In this document: positions 55,925-64,000 of the stretch, one piece after another
Layout: every line of letters begins with the position of its first letter
Numbering within the stretch: the first letter of the stretch is position 1
Origin: Methylobacterium bullatum
Lineage (GTDB): Bacteria > Pseudomonadota > Alphaproteobacteria > Rhizobiales > Beijerinckiaceae
Direction of reading: 5' to 3'
DNA length: 64,000 nt
Assembly: GCA_902712845.1 (NCBI GenBank)
Contig: LR743504.1
Span: forward strand, 470,001 to 534,000
The notes under the pieces: model-generated
Told to the model about the DNA's origin: nothing
Databases searched by the model: none
Seen by the model: only the letters and a program-made list of their open reading frames with translations
Position numbers and translations under genes: made by a program

Positions 55925-56362
55925 CTAGACGTCGTCGCGGGATGCGATGGCGATCTTCCGGACGATCCGTTCCGGCTCCGGGCGGGTGAGGTCGATGGAG
56001 AGAAGTCCATTCGACAGGTCGGCGCCCACCACCTCCATGCCGTCGGCGAGAAGGAAGGCGCGCTGGAACTGGCGGGCGGCGATGCCGCGATGTAGGAACT
56101 GGCGCGATTTATCGTCGACCTGGCGGCCCCGCACCACGAGCTGGTTTTCCTCCAGCATCACGTCGAGCTGGTCCCGCGTGAAGCCGGCCACCGCGAGGGT
56201 GATGCGAAGTCGCTCGGGTTCGTCGTCGGAGCGCTGAACGCGCTCGATGTTGTAGGGCGGGTACCCGTCATTGGCCGCCTTCGACACCCGGTCGAGGGCC
56301 TGCTCGATCTCGTCGAAGCCGAGAAGAAACGGATGTCCGAACGGAGAAGGCCGTGTCGTCAC
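55925..56362 (-). CDS. Small heat-shock protein Hsp20/IbpA family
   Basis: The 145-residue chaperone holds unfolded proteins during stress. The alpha-crystallin domain (about 35-135) has YNIERVQRSDDEPERLRITL, GFTRDQLDVMLEENQLVV, FLHRGIAARQFQRAFLLADG and SNGLLSIDL; the C-terminal I-x-I-like end is RKIAIAS. The start is GTG 56362 preceded by GAAGGA at nine bases; a longer open frame to 56515 has no homology and would overlap the heat-shock promoter. A sigma-32-like promoter lies about 110 bp upstream. Confidence 0.93.
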   Translation of the reverse strand: MTTRPSPFGHPFLLGFDEIEQALDRVSKAANDGYPPYNIERVQRSDDEPERLRITLAVAGFTRDQLDVMLEENQLVVRGRQVDDKSRQFLHRGIAARQFQRAFLLADGMEVVGADLSNGLLSIDLTRPEPERIVRKIAIASRDDV

Positions 56363-56470
56363 GTGATCTTGTCCTTCACGAAGCCCAAGGGTCGATAGAA
56401 TGAGGCACTTCGAACTGTCGGAGCCCGCCTGCTGCAGCACCCCTCCCGGCGGTCGCACGCCGGTCATCGC
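56363..56470 (-). promoter_or_regulatory. ~100-nt hsp20 leader, possible RNA thermometer
   Basis: The predicted 5' untranslated region runs from about 56465 to the GTG at 56362. In Rhizobiales, hsp20 leaders of this length often contain ROSE thermometers that hide the ribosome binding site. Here CCTT can pair with the AAGG of the ribosome binding site (56387-56390 with 56373-56376), only four bases, and the GC-rich upstream part (56430-56465) can form longer stems. I do not see the full ROSE consensus, so the claim is weak. Confidence 0.3.
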
Positions 56471-56471
56471 G

Positions 56472-56500
56472 ATATGGAGATGTGGAAAAGCGGCATCAAG
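56472..56500 (-). promoter_or_regulatory. RpoH (sigma-32)-like promoter for hsp20
   Basis: On the minus strand CTTGAT (56500-56495) and CCATAT (56477-56472) are separated by exactly 17 bp, which resembles the alphaproteobacterial RpoH pattern (CTTG... and a C/T-A-T-A-T-type -10). It is in the right position for hsp20. The match was made by eye. Confidence 0.55.
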
Positions 56501-56952
56501 GGCTCGGCTCACCACCGGCTCCTCTCACCGTCCGCCCCCCCAACGGGAGAGGCTCACCCGGAACACCATCGCATCGGGTCGAGAGGATATCTGCTGTTCG
56601 GGAGGAGGCACGAGAAGCCGGGGCAATCAGGCAACTTGTTTGGGTCATTTAGGAAATCGAAGGCACCCAGGTGGAGCGTCGCAGTAACAGTTTGGAACTG
56701 CTCTGATTTTCAGCCCAAAGCTTGATCTTACCGGATCAATTCGGATACTCCGCGCCACGTCGAACGATGCGGCGGTGCGCAAGCCGGGCGCCACGGGTCA
56801 GGCTGGAGCGACACCGGAACGCGAGCGTCGCGCTCATTGCCCGAGGAACCGCCGAAGACGAGCCCTGCCAGGGGTCTCGGCGCTTCCCGTTCGCCATGGC
56901 GTTTCGACGCAGGCGACCAGGGACCGCCGCAACCGAGGAGAACCGGACCGTT
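56501..56952. other. Intergenic region between hsp20 and the secreted protein/exbB unit
   Basis: 452 bp with no supportable gene. It contains an 18-bp perfect inverted repeat TTGATC-N6-GATCAA at 56722-56739, an operator-like site 214 bp before the secreted-protein gene, and fragments of the CCACCGGCTCCTCTCACCG-type intergenic repeat near 56510-56570. Confidence 0.5.
56722..56739. promoter_or_regulatory. Inverted repeat TTGATC-N6-GATCAA, possible operator
   Basis: A perfect six-base inverted repeat with a 6-bp spacer. It lies upstream of the gene run that includes exbB-exbD-tonB. Iron-response operators of alphaproteobacteria (Irr, RirA, Fur) are of similar size, but the spacing does not fit their consensus exactly. 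Confidence 0.3.
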
Positions 56953-57429
56953 ATGAAAGAGGCGCACTGCGTGATCGACTTCTCATCTCTTTCTCCCGTC
57001 CGGGCCGCCGGCGCCGCTTTGATGGCAGCCGCCCTCACGCTGGGATGGGCCGGCTCCGCCGTCGCCCAGGATACAAAGTCTCCCGTCCTGAAGCTCGAAC
57101 TCAACCGGCTCGAGCCGGCGGGCGAGGCCTGCCGCACCTATCTCCTCGTGGACAATAGCCGCGGCACCGCGCTGAAATCCCTCAAGCTAGATCTCTTCGC
57201 CTTCGATACGGAAGGCGTCGCGCAGAAGCGGCTCGCCGTCGAACTCGGCCCCGTCCAGGACCGCAAGACCATGGTTCGGCTGTTCGACTTCCCGGCCCTC
57301 GCCTGCCCGAAGATCGGCCGCGTCCTCCTCAACGACGTCCTCGCCTGCGAAGGCGGCGAGGCCAGCCGCGAGAGCTGCCTCGACCGGATCGAGACCGAGA
57401 GCAAGACGAGCGCGACGTTCACGCGCTGA
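56953..57429 (+). CDS. Hypothetical secreted protein upstream of exbB
   Basis: The 158-residue product has a signal peptide (about residues 1-39, ending GSAVAQ before DTKSP). The mature domain reads like a beta-rich folded domain with VLKLELNRLEPAGEACRTYL, LKSLKLDLFAFDTEG and cysteines at EACRTY, ACPKIG, LACEGG and ESCLDR. Four cysteines suggest two disulfides. ATG 56953 follows GAGGAG. It lies 86 bp upstream of exbB in the same direction and may work with the TonB system, but I do not recognise the family. Confidence 0.72.
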   Translation: MKEAHCVIDFSSLSPVRAAGAALMAAALTLGWAGSAVAQDTKSPVLKLELNRLEPAGEACRTYLLVDNSRGTALKSLKLDLFAFDTEGVAQKRLAVELGPVQDRKTMVRLFDFPALACPKIGRVLLNDVLACEGGEASRESCLDRIETESKTSATFTR

Positions 57430-57515
57430 CCCCGTGGGCGGGCCGACGGCCCGTCCGAACGCCGATCCGGTCGCCCCTCGGCGATCGCCTCCCAACGAAC
57501 CCCGAGGAGCCCGCC

Positions 57516-58208
<693 letters not shown>

Positions 58209-58318
58209 CATGGTTCTCTCGACGCTCTGAACATTCCATGGCCGGCGCGGATGCGGCGGCCCGGTGACGACATGCGGCGGGCCATCGAGCCGGCCGCCGA
58301 TGCCCCGGAGGGCGAACG

Positions 58319-58801
58319 ATGGGTATGGGTTCGGTCCGCGCCAGCGGCGGCGGCGACGACGAGGACGACCTCGACTCCGCGCCGATGTCAGAGATCAACG
58401 TCACTCCGATGGTGGACGTGATGCTGGTGCTGCTGATCATCTTCATGGTCGCGGCGCCGCTGATGACGACGGGCGTGCCCGTGCAACTGCCAAAGACCAC
58501 GGCCGCCAAGGTCGCTCAGGCGAAGAAGCCCCTGGAGATCTCCATCGACAAGGAAGGCAAGCCGTTCCTGGCCAAGGACGAGCTGACGCCCGAAACGATC
58601 ATGCCGCGCCTGAAGGCGCTGGCGGCGGAAGACCCGACCCAGGTCATGCTGGTGCGCGGCGACAAGGACGTGCCCTACGGCAAGATCATGGAAGTGATGG
58701 GCCTCGTCGGCCAGGCCGGCTTCACCAAGGTGTCGCTCATCGCTCAATCCCCGGGCGGAGCGCTTCCGGCGGCCCCCGCCGCGAGTGGAGCACCGCGGTA
58801 G
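58319..58801 (+). CDS. exbD: TonB-system energiser ExbD (TolR/ExbD family)
   Basis: The 160-residue subunit has one membrane helix with the proton-accepting aspartate in [19 protein letters not shown] (about 24-43). The periplasmic domain ends [20 protein letters not shown], typical of the family. Six bases separate its stop from tonB. Confidence 0.93.
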   Translation: MGMGSVRASGGGDDEDDLDSAPMSEINVTPMVDVMLVLLIIFMVAAPLMTTGVPVQLPKTTAAKVAQAKKPLEISIDKEGKPFLAKDELTPETIMPRLKALAAEDPTQVMLVRGDKDVPYGKIMEVMGLVGQAGFTKVSLIAQSPGGALPAAPAASGAPR

Positions 58802-58806
58802 ACCCG

Positions 58807-59811
58807 ATGAGCGCCCTCGTCTCGACACGTGAACCCGGACCGCAAGGTCCCACGGGGCTCGCTGCCGCCTTCCTCGTGGCCTTCGTCCTGCACCTGACGG
58901 TGCTGGCCGGCATGATGCTGTTCGGTCAGCCGCCCAAGGCGCCCCCCGGCGAAAATACGATCACGATCGATCTGGCGCCGCAATCGACGGAGGCCGAAGC
59001 ACCGTCGGCTCCCGCCATGACGGAGGCGGTGCCGCCCCCCGCGGAACAGATGCCCGTCGAGACGCCGGACGTGGTGGAAGAGGTGCAGCCGCCCGACATG
59101 GCGGAGGTGACGCCGCCCGAGACCGCGGAAATCCCACCCGAAGAGACTCAGCCCGTCGTCACGCCCGACACGATCACGGAGGTGCCGCCGGAAGAGCAGG
59201 TGGTGACCTCCACCGCCGAGGTGGCCGAGCCCCTCGCTCCCCCGCCCCCGGTCGTGGCCAAGCCGCCCGAGCCGATCAAGCCGCCCAAGCCCGTCGAGAT
59301 CGTCAAACCGAAGCCGAAGCCCGATCCCAAGATCGAGGCGAAGCGTCGGGAGGAACTGGAGGCCAAGCGTGAAGCCATTCGCGAAGCGAAACTGAAGGCG
59401 GCCAAGGAAGCCAAGCTGAGGGCTGCGCGCGAGACCACCAGGCGCGCCGCTCAGGAGGGCGGGCCGAGCAGTTCCGCCTCCTCCGCGCGGCAGGCGAGCA
59501 CGGGCTCATCCGCCTCCGGCAACGATCCGAGCGCCCTGCGTCAATGGCAGGGAGCCCTGGCCTCGGCCATCAAGAGCCGCATGAACAGCAATGCGGCGGC
59601 GGGGACAGCGGGCGGAACCGCCGTGGTCCGCTTCACCGTCTCGCGGTCGGGTCAGGTGCTGAGCGCCGGGCTTACCAGCAGCAGCGGCATCGCCGCCATT
59701 GACGGCGCGGCGCTTGCCGCCGTGCGCGGATCGCTGCCGTCGGCTCCTCCCGGCTTTACGCAGAATAGCCTCGCCGTGACCGTTCCGATGCGCTTCCGAC
59801 CCGGCGGCTGA
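58807..59811 (+). CDS. tonB: TonB-like energy-transduction protein
   Basis: The 334-residue product has an N-terminal membrane anchor with histidine (VAFVLHLTVLAGMMLF, about 23-40), a long Pro/Glu/Lys-rich spanning region (about 45-200; PKPVEIVKPKPKPDPK), a basic helical segment, and a C-terminal TonB domain (about 255-334; GGTAVVRFTVSRSGQVLSAG and VPMRFRPGG). It spans the periplasm to drive outer-membrane receptors for iron, vitamin B12 and the like. The start ATG 58807 gives the typical anchor. The metallophosphoesterase follows 13 bp after. Confidence 0.9.
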   Translation: MSALVSTREPGPQGPTGLAAAFLVAFVLHLTVLAGMMLFGQPPKAPPGENTITIDLAPQSTEAEAPSAPAMTEAVPPPAEQMPVETPDVVEEVQPPDMAEVTPPETAEIPPEETQPVVTPDTITEVPPEEQVVTSTAEVAEPLAPPPPVVAKPPEPIKPPKPVEIVKPKPKPDPKIEAKRREELEAKREAIREAKLKAAKEAKLRAARETTRRAAQEGGPSSSASSARQASTGSSASGNDPSALRQWQGALASAIKSRMNSNAAAGTAGGTAVVRFTVSRSGQVLSAGLTSSSGIAAIDGAALAAVRGSLPSAPPGFTQNSLAVTVPMRFRPGG

Positions 59812-59824
59812 TCCGGGACGAGGC

Positions 59825-60349
59825 ATGGCGGTTTGGTTCACCAGCGATACGCATTTCGGCGACAGGCGCGCGCTGAACATCGACCGGCGTCCCTATCCGG
59901 ACCTCGCGGCCCACGATGCCGGCCTCATCGCCAACTGGAACGAGCGGGTCGCGTCGGAGGACACCATCTGGCATCTCGGCGACGTGGCGGTCGGCCCCTC
60001 CGACGCGCGCATCGCCGAGATCGTCGGCGCCCTCAACGGCGTGAAGCACCTGATCGTCGGTAACAATGACGGTCCGGGCACGCTCGCCCTCCGTGATTGG
60101 GCCTCCGTGGGCCATTATGCCGAAATCGACGTGGAGGGGCGGCGGCTCGTCCTTTGCCATTACGCCTTCCGGACCTGGAACGGCATCGGCCGCGGCGCCC
60201 TCAATCTCCACGGCCATTCCCACGGCAAGCTCGCGCCGGCCCCACGGCAATACGATGTCGGGGTCGACGTCCATGCCTGTGCCCCGGTGCGCCTCGACCA
60301 GATCCTGGCCTCTCGCAGGCGCAAGAAACCTGCGGAACCTTCGCCGTGA
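59825..60349 (+). CDS. Calcineurin-like metallophosphoesterase
   Basis: The 174-residue protein has the binuclear metal motifs TSDTHFGD (D8, H10), IWHLGDVAVG, LIVGNNDGP and LHGHSHGK in order. No signal peptide is seen. It resembles small phosphoesterases of the YfcE/MPP group acting on phosphodiesters or phosphoproteins; substrate unknown. It is 13 bp downstream of tonB, so it may be co-transcribed. Confidence 0.87.
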   Translation: MAVWFTSDTHFGDRRALNIDRRPYPDLAAHDAGLIANWNERVASEDTIWHLGDVAVGPSDARIAEIVGALNGVKHLIVGNNDGPGTLALRDWASVGHYAEIDVEGRRLVLCHYAFRTWNGIGRGALNLHGHSHGKLAPAPRQYDVGVDVHACAPVRLDQILASRRRKKPAEPSP

Positions 60350-60487
60350 GTTCGCCGTTTGAACCGCAGACTCGACGATGACGGCCGATCACTGACTTTG
60401 AACTTGATGAGGTACTGACCGGACCAAGTCGCCGATGTCGAAGGACGGACAGCCCATCTTCAACGAGACGCACAATTGGATTTTCCC

Positions 60488-60802
60488 ATGCGCTTCGCTC
60501 CTGCAACGCCCATCGCCGCTTTTGGCTTCGTGCTGTGCATGATCGCCCCCACCCTCGCGGCTCCCTCCTGCCTCAAGGGTGAACGGAAGATCCAGGAGGC
60601 CGCGGCCTTGCGATACCAAGCTCGCGAGGAGGCACGTCTCGGCAACCGTGACCGGGTCTGCGACACCCTCGACGAAGTCGGCGATCGATACGAGGACGCG
60701 AAGGAAGCCTTCGAGGATTGCGGTGCCGGTATCGTTGCCATCGATCTTCGCAGCGAGACGCGGGCTCTACGGGCCGCCAAATCGGTGAACCGCTGCGACT
60801 GA
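60488..60802 (+). CDS. Small cysteine-containing exported protein
   Basis: The 104-residue product starts with a signal peptide (about 1-25, ending TLAAPS). The mature part has cysteines at SCLKGER, RVCDTL, EDCGAG and NRCD, plausibly forming two disulfides, and is mostly helical. No family was recognised. An ATG at 60488 is preferred over a TTG at 60476. Confidence 0.68.
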   Translation: MRFAPATPIAAFGFVLCMIAPTLAAPSCLKGERKIQEAAALRYQAREEARLGNRDRVCDTLDEVGDRYEDAKEAFEDCGAGIVAIDLRSETRALRAAKSVNRCD

Positions 60803-60992
60803 CCAGTTGACTGAACGCGGATACTGCTTTCAGGCCCTCTCCGCCTGACAATTCAAACGTAAACCTGCATCCGCTCTACTGCGGAATGCCTCTGTATGCG
60901 CCTGTCCGGTGCGGCGACGCACAGCCGCACCGCCATCCCCACGTCACAGCTTCAAGAACGACGGAAAGCTTGTCCGTCGGGAGACTTTCGTC

Positions 60993-61148
60993 ATGAACGC
61001 GTCCGCCCAGCACAGCGACCTCACCCTGCTCTCGTCCCACGCCGCACACTCGCCGGCGACCGGCCCGTCTTTCGCGGCGGCGCTGTGCGGGTTCCTCTCG
61101 ACCACCGTGGCGACGACGATGGTGATGTTCCTCCTCAGCAGCCTGTGA
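60993..61148 (+). CDS. Possible 51-residue single-pass membrane protein
   Basis: The ORF begins at ATG 60993, eight bases after GGGAGA. Residues 1-27 are Ser/Ala/His-rich and 28-51 form one hydrophobic helix ending at the C-terminus (FLSTTVATTMVMFLLSSL), as in tail-anchored small proteins. Short and of unknown function; an in-frame extension to 60909 has no signs of coding. Confidence 0.45.
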   Translation: MNASAQHSDLTLLSSHAAHSPATGPSFAAALCGFLSTTVATTMVMFLLSSL

Positions 61149-61160
61149 TCGTCGGCCCCA

Positions 61161-61415
61161 TCACGGGGCCACGAACCAGAAGCGCCGCTTGGAGAACAGC
61201 ATGTCCGGGTGGCCGATGCTCTGATCGCCTTGAGGTCGGGCGGGAACGAGACTGCAAGGGGGCTCGATGCGCGGCGGAGCCGCCGGTAGCAGCAGCGCCG
61301 ACGAGACGGGATGAAGGCCGAGCCGGGCCTGGACCTCGGGCTGTCGGACGGCGACGATGGTGACGACCCCGGCAATGAGCCCTCCGGCGAGCGTACCGAG
61401 CAGAAAATTCATCAT
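61161..61415 (-). CDS. Small hypothetical membrane-anchored protein
   Basis: The 84-residue product starts MMNFLLGTLAGGLIAGVVTI, a single N-terminal helix, then a Pro-rich periplasmic tail containing a cysteine. It converges with the 51-residue ORF on the opposite strand. The first methionine at 61415 lacks a strong ribosome binding site, so translation is uncertain. Confidence 0.45.
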   Translation of the reverse strand: MMNFLLGTLAGGLIAGVVTIVAVRQPEVQARLGLHPVSSALLLPAAPPRIEPPCSLVPARPQGDQSIGHPDMLFSKRRFWFVAP

Positions 61416-61702
61416 CTGAGCAAGGCGGCCGGGCCTACCAAAGGAAATATCGTCGGCGCATATCGTAACCGCCAAGTCTGACCGATGCGTTGCAGGGCAC
61501 GGGCGTTTCTCTCCCCTCCCCGGCTGACATGTCGTCGCCGCCGGGCGCACGAGAAGAGCCGCACCGACAGTCCGTTTCCTCTCCCAGCATGTCGGCATGA
61601 ATGGGGCGGTGCGGTCTCGTTACCTTGTTTTAACCCTCGTCCTTCTACGGTTCCGTGTCTGTGGCCCGATTCGGGTGGGTCGCACCGGATGAGGGATCTG
61701 CG

Positions 61703-62062
61703 ATGTCCTATGGAGCCAATGCCTATGCGCGCGTCTCGCAGACTGCGTTGACGCCCAGGGAGGCAGAGGCGGCCGTCCTCATCAAGGCGGCGAGCCGGCT
61801 CCAGATGATCCAGGCGGATTGGGCGAACCAGAGCTCTGCACTGAACGAGGCGCTGAACTTCAACCAGAAGGTCTGGACGCTCATCGGCGGCGCCGCCACC
61901 GCGCCCGAGAGCCCACTGCCGGATTCGCTCAAGTCGAGCATTGCCCAGCTCTCGGCCTTCGTCTTCAAGCGCATCATCGATACGATGATCGAGCCGAAGG
62001 CCGAGAAGCTCACGGCCTTGATCAACATTAATCACCAGCTCGCTGCCGGCCTGCGGACCTGA
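61703..62062 (+). CDS. flaF: Flagellar biosynthesis regulator FlaF
   Basis: The 119-residue protein promotes flagellin production and secretion in alphaproteobacteria, opposing FlbT. Recognised from ANAYARVSQTALTPREAEAA at the N-terminus, and LNFNQKVWTLI with LININHQLAAGL in the C-terminal half. ATG 61703 (MSYGANAYA) is the normal start. FlbT is encoded convergently downstream. Confidence 0.9.
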   Translation: MSYGANAYARVSQTALTPREAEAAVLIKAASRLQMIQADWANQSSALNEALNFNQKVWTLIGGAATAPESPLPDSLKSSIAQLSAFVFKRIIDTMIEPKAEKLTALININHQLAAGLRT

Positions 62063-62139
62063 ACGACAGGTTTCCGGACTGCAACTGACCCGAAAACCGC
62101 AGATCGTTCATCGAGATCGGCAGACGCCTCCGTTGGCTT

Positions 62140-62218
62140 AGTGTCTCTCACAAAACTCCCGCTGCACCGTCGTGCCGTGAGCTAGAACCGACGGTGACCG
62201 GGAGTTTCGTAAGGCACT
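62140..62218. repeat. Compound palindrome between convergent flaF and flbT
   Basis: AAACTCCCG (62153-62161) pairs with CGGGAGTTT (62199-62207) and, inside, CACCGTCG (62165-62172) pairs with CGACGGTG (62189-62196) over a 16-nt loop. Outer AGTG (62140-62143) and CACT (62215-62218) also match. The ~79-bp unit ends two bases before the flbT stop. It could be a shared terminator or a MITE-like remnant. Confidence 0.6.
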
Positions 62219-62219
62219 C

Positions 62220-62624
62220 TTAGCGGGGCGTCTCGACACTCTTCAATCTCTCCGCCAGGGCCTGTTCGTAGTGAACGAGGTCACGGCCGCGCTTGAGCGC
62301 CTTGTAGTGCTCGCCGGCCTCGATGAAGCCGTGGATGTCCCGAATGAACGGGATCGTGGTCGGTACCGCCTTCATCAGTTCACTGGCCTGAGCGACGAAA
62401 GCCTCCTCGGCCTGTCGCGGATCGTCGGCCAGATAGATCACCGTCAAGGCGAAGTAGAGCTGCTTGCACGGCGTATCCGCCTCACTCTGGGTGATGATCT
62501 CCGTCTCCCGCAGGAACTTCGTGTTCGTCTCGATGATGAAGCTCGCCCGGCGCGGGCCATTGCGGATGGCGGCATTGCCGATGATCAGCCGCTCGCCCGG
62601 TTTCAGCTCGATCTTGAGGGGCAT
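62220..62624 (-). CDS. flbT: Flagellin synthesis repressor FlbT
   Basis: The 134-residue protein binds the 5' leader of flagellin mRNA and lowers its stability or translation in Caulobacter. Family features are KIELKPGERLIIGNAAIRNG at the N-terminus, RETEIITQSEADTPCKQLYF in the middle and HYKALKRGRDLVHYEQALA near the end. It is convergent with flaF and diverges from the flagellin gene by 334 bp, so all three flagellin-level regulators are adjacent. Confidence 0.94.
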   Translation of the reverse strand: MPLKIELKPGERLIIGNAAIRNGPRRASFIIETNTKFLRETEIITQSEADTPCKQLYFALTVIYLADDPRQAEEAFVAQASELMKAVPTTIPFIRDIHGFIEAGEHYKALKRGRDLVHYEQALAERLKSVETPR

Positions 62625-62958
62625 GGCTCGTCACCTTCACCTTGGAGCATCGCCCCGATAAGCCGAGAGCACTTATCGGAAGGGACGGATGGGGGACAAG
62701 GTCCTCAGTGACCGGATCGCGCCCATGATTTCAGAGGATCAAGACGCCAGTCCTCTTGCAGCGTTCCGTCTCTTGGGATCCGGATCCCGGGGTCTTGCCC
62801 TGTGATCCGGCGATGGAGAACGAAGTCTTTACCATGTTGGCGCCCGCACGCGGCAAGATCGAATCCGAGGGATCGATTTAAGACCTTGGAAAGACGCCGT
62901 GGCGCTACTGGTCCCGTCTCCAGAAAGGAGGCGCAACGATCAGAATGGATCACACATC
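62625..62958. other. flbT-flagellin intergenic region with long flagellin leader
   Basis: A 334-bp stretch with no gene. It holds divergent promoters and, probably, the flagellin 5' leader that FlbT may act on. AAGGAGG at 62925-62931 is the strongest ribosome binding site but is 27 nt from the flagellin ATG. No clear sigma-54 or sigma-28 promoter was found by eye. Confidence 0.5.
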
Positions 62959-64000
62959 ATGGCTTCTTCCGTTACCCTTTCCGCCGCCACCCGCCAGAAC
63001 CTGCTCTCGCTGCAGGACACCTCGGCGCTGACCTCGCTGACGCAGAACCGTCTCGCCACCGGCAAGAAGGTTTCGACGGCACTCGACAATCCGGTCAACT
63101 TCTTCACCTCGCAGGCTCTGTCGTCGCGCTCCGGCGATCTCGGCGGTCTCCTCGACGGCATCTCCAATGGCATCCAGACCATCCAGGCGGCCAATACCGG
63201 CCTCACCTCGATCCAGAAGCTGACGGATCAGGCGAAGTCGATCACCTCCCAGGCGCTCGCCACGCAGATCACCACGACCGGCACCGCATCGACGGCATTC
63301 GCCGCGCCGGCCTCGGCCGCGACCGTGAGCTTCTACATCAACGGCGCGGCGACCTCCGCCAGCATCGCGACGACTGATACGATCGACACGGCTATAGCCA
63401 CGTTGAACACTGCTGCGGGTTCGTCGATCTTCTCGAAGGATACCACCGGTACGAAGCTGGTTCTCAACGCCTCCGCGGACGTCGAGTTCGAGGCGACGAC
63501 CGACCAGACAGCCCTCGGCTTTGCCGCCGGTTCTGCTGCAGTTGCCGACTATTACGGGGCAAACAACGGCAAGGCAGGCGTGTCGACCGATCTCGTCGTC
63601 TCCGGTGTGGAGACCCGCAAGGCTCTGTCGGAGCAGTTCAACGCACTGCTGACACAGATCGATCAGCTCGCCAAGGATGCCAGCTTCAACGGCGTCAACC
63701 TGCTCAGCAGCGATGCCGACACCAACAAGCTGAACATCCAGTTCAACGAGAAGGGTACGTCGAGCATCGACATCCAGGGTGTCGACGTGACCTCCGCCGG
63801 TCTCGACCTGACGTCGCTGAACGGAGAATCGGGAACGGCTGCCGCCGGCAACAAGGCAAACCGCGGAAACTTCCTTCTCGACGCCGACATTAAGGCGACC
63901 GCGAAGGAGCTGAGCGCCGCGACCGATACGCTTCGTTCGAAGTCTTCGACCTTCGGTTCGAACCTCTCGGTGGTGCAGAACCGTCAGGACTTCTCGAAGA
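62959..64000 (+). CDS. fliC: Flagellin, C-terminus cut by the window edge
   Basis: About 347 residues are present and the frame is open at the window's end. The N-terminal D0/D1 helix region (LSAATRQNLLSLQDTSALTS, NRLATGKKVSTALDNPVNFF, GISNGIQTIQAANTGLTSIQ) is typical alphaproteobacterial flagellin, followed by a variable Ala/Thr/Ser-rich domain and the start of the C-terminal D1 helix (FNALLTQIDQLAKDASFNGVN). ATG 62959 is the only start that fits the family N-terminus (MASSVTLS), despite a distant ribosome binding site. It is the filament subunit. Confidence 0.93.
   Translation, partial: MASSVTLSAATRQNLLSLQDTSALTSLTQNRLATGKKVSTALDNPVNFFTSQALSSRSGDLGGLLDGISNGIQTIQAANTGLTSIQKLTDQAKSITSQALATQITTTGTASTAFAAPASAATVSFYINGAATSASIATTDTIDTAIATLNTAAGSSIFSKDTTGTKLVLNASADVEFEATTDQTALGFAAGSAAVADYYGANNGKAGVSTDLVVSGVETRKALSEQFNALLTQIDQLAKDASFNGVNLLSSDADTNKLNIQFNEKGTSSIDIQGVDVTSAGLDLTSLNGESGTAAAGNKANRGNFLLDADIKATAKELSAATDTLRSKSSTFGSNLSVVQNRQDFSK

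Noticed and set aside
62840..62880. Sigma-54 promoter (GG-N10-GC) ahead of flagellin
   Set aside because: TTGGCGC...GCGGCA looks similar at first, but the GG and GC elements are not 10 bp apart.

Overview
The window is a high-GC chromosomal segment from an alphaproteobacterium of the Hyphomicrobiales (Rhizobiales). Protein sequences and gene order look most like Methylobacterium or a close relative, but the genus is an inference from memory of family members, not a search. No rRNA, tRNA, phage, transposase or CRISPR array was seen. Most of the window is core housekeeping DNA; the accessory signals are small cassettes and palindromic repeats.

Regions, left to right. 1-4.6 kb: a truncated DUF3016 gene, DUF2244, endonuclease III (nth), purC, and small secreted proteins including an IalB-like one. 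4.6-9.3 kb: a YgjP-like metalloprotease, the polyhydroxyalkanoate depolymerase phaZ, and the redox two-component pair ActS/ActR (RegB/RegA). 9.4-12.1 kb: purS-purQ, then apt and a SuhB-type phosphatase. 12.3-18.4 kb: a minus-strand run of Sel1-repeat protein, thiE-like gene, fba, pgk, a coiled-coil membrane protein and gap (lower glycolysis/gluconeogenesis). 18.8-23.3 kb: DUF4164, zapA, a probable 6S RNA locus, 5-formyl-THF cyclo-ligase, a YmdB-type phosphoesterase, and an ExbB-like/OmpA-like membrane pair. 23.7-31.5 kb: a glycosyltransferase, lolD-lolC, proS, DUF1467, methylmalonyl-CoA epimerase and RNase J. 31.5-48.2 kb: birA and the complete 14-gene complex I operon nuoA-N, interrupted between nuoC and nuoD by a four-helix-bundle (S23-type) gene bounded by inverted heptamer arrays. 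48.7-52.5 kb: glycosyltransferase plus glycogen-debranching-type enzyme. 52.6-56.4 kb: infC, another glycosyltransferase, an alpha/beta hydrolase, DUF1150 and Hsp20. 57-60.4 kb: exbB-exbD-tonB and a phosphoesterase. 60.5-64 kb: small secreted or membrane proteins, then flaF, flbT and the start of a flagellin gene.

The strongest unusual signals are: (1) the four-helix-bundle cassette inside the nuo operon, whose start codon lies in its own terminal repeat; (2) a 116-bp palindromic repeat inserted in frame in birA, with two further copies of the same family in intergenic DNA; (3) a candidate small RNA downstream of DUF1467 with a good promoter and a terminator; (4) probable AUU initiation of infC; and (5) a heat-shock-type promoter and ~100-nt leader ahead of hsp20. 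All ORF calls rest on reading the sequence; no database search was possible.
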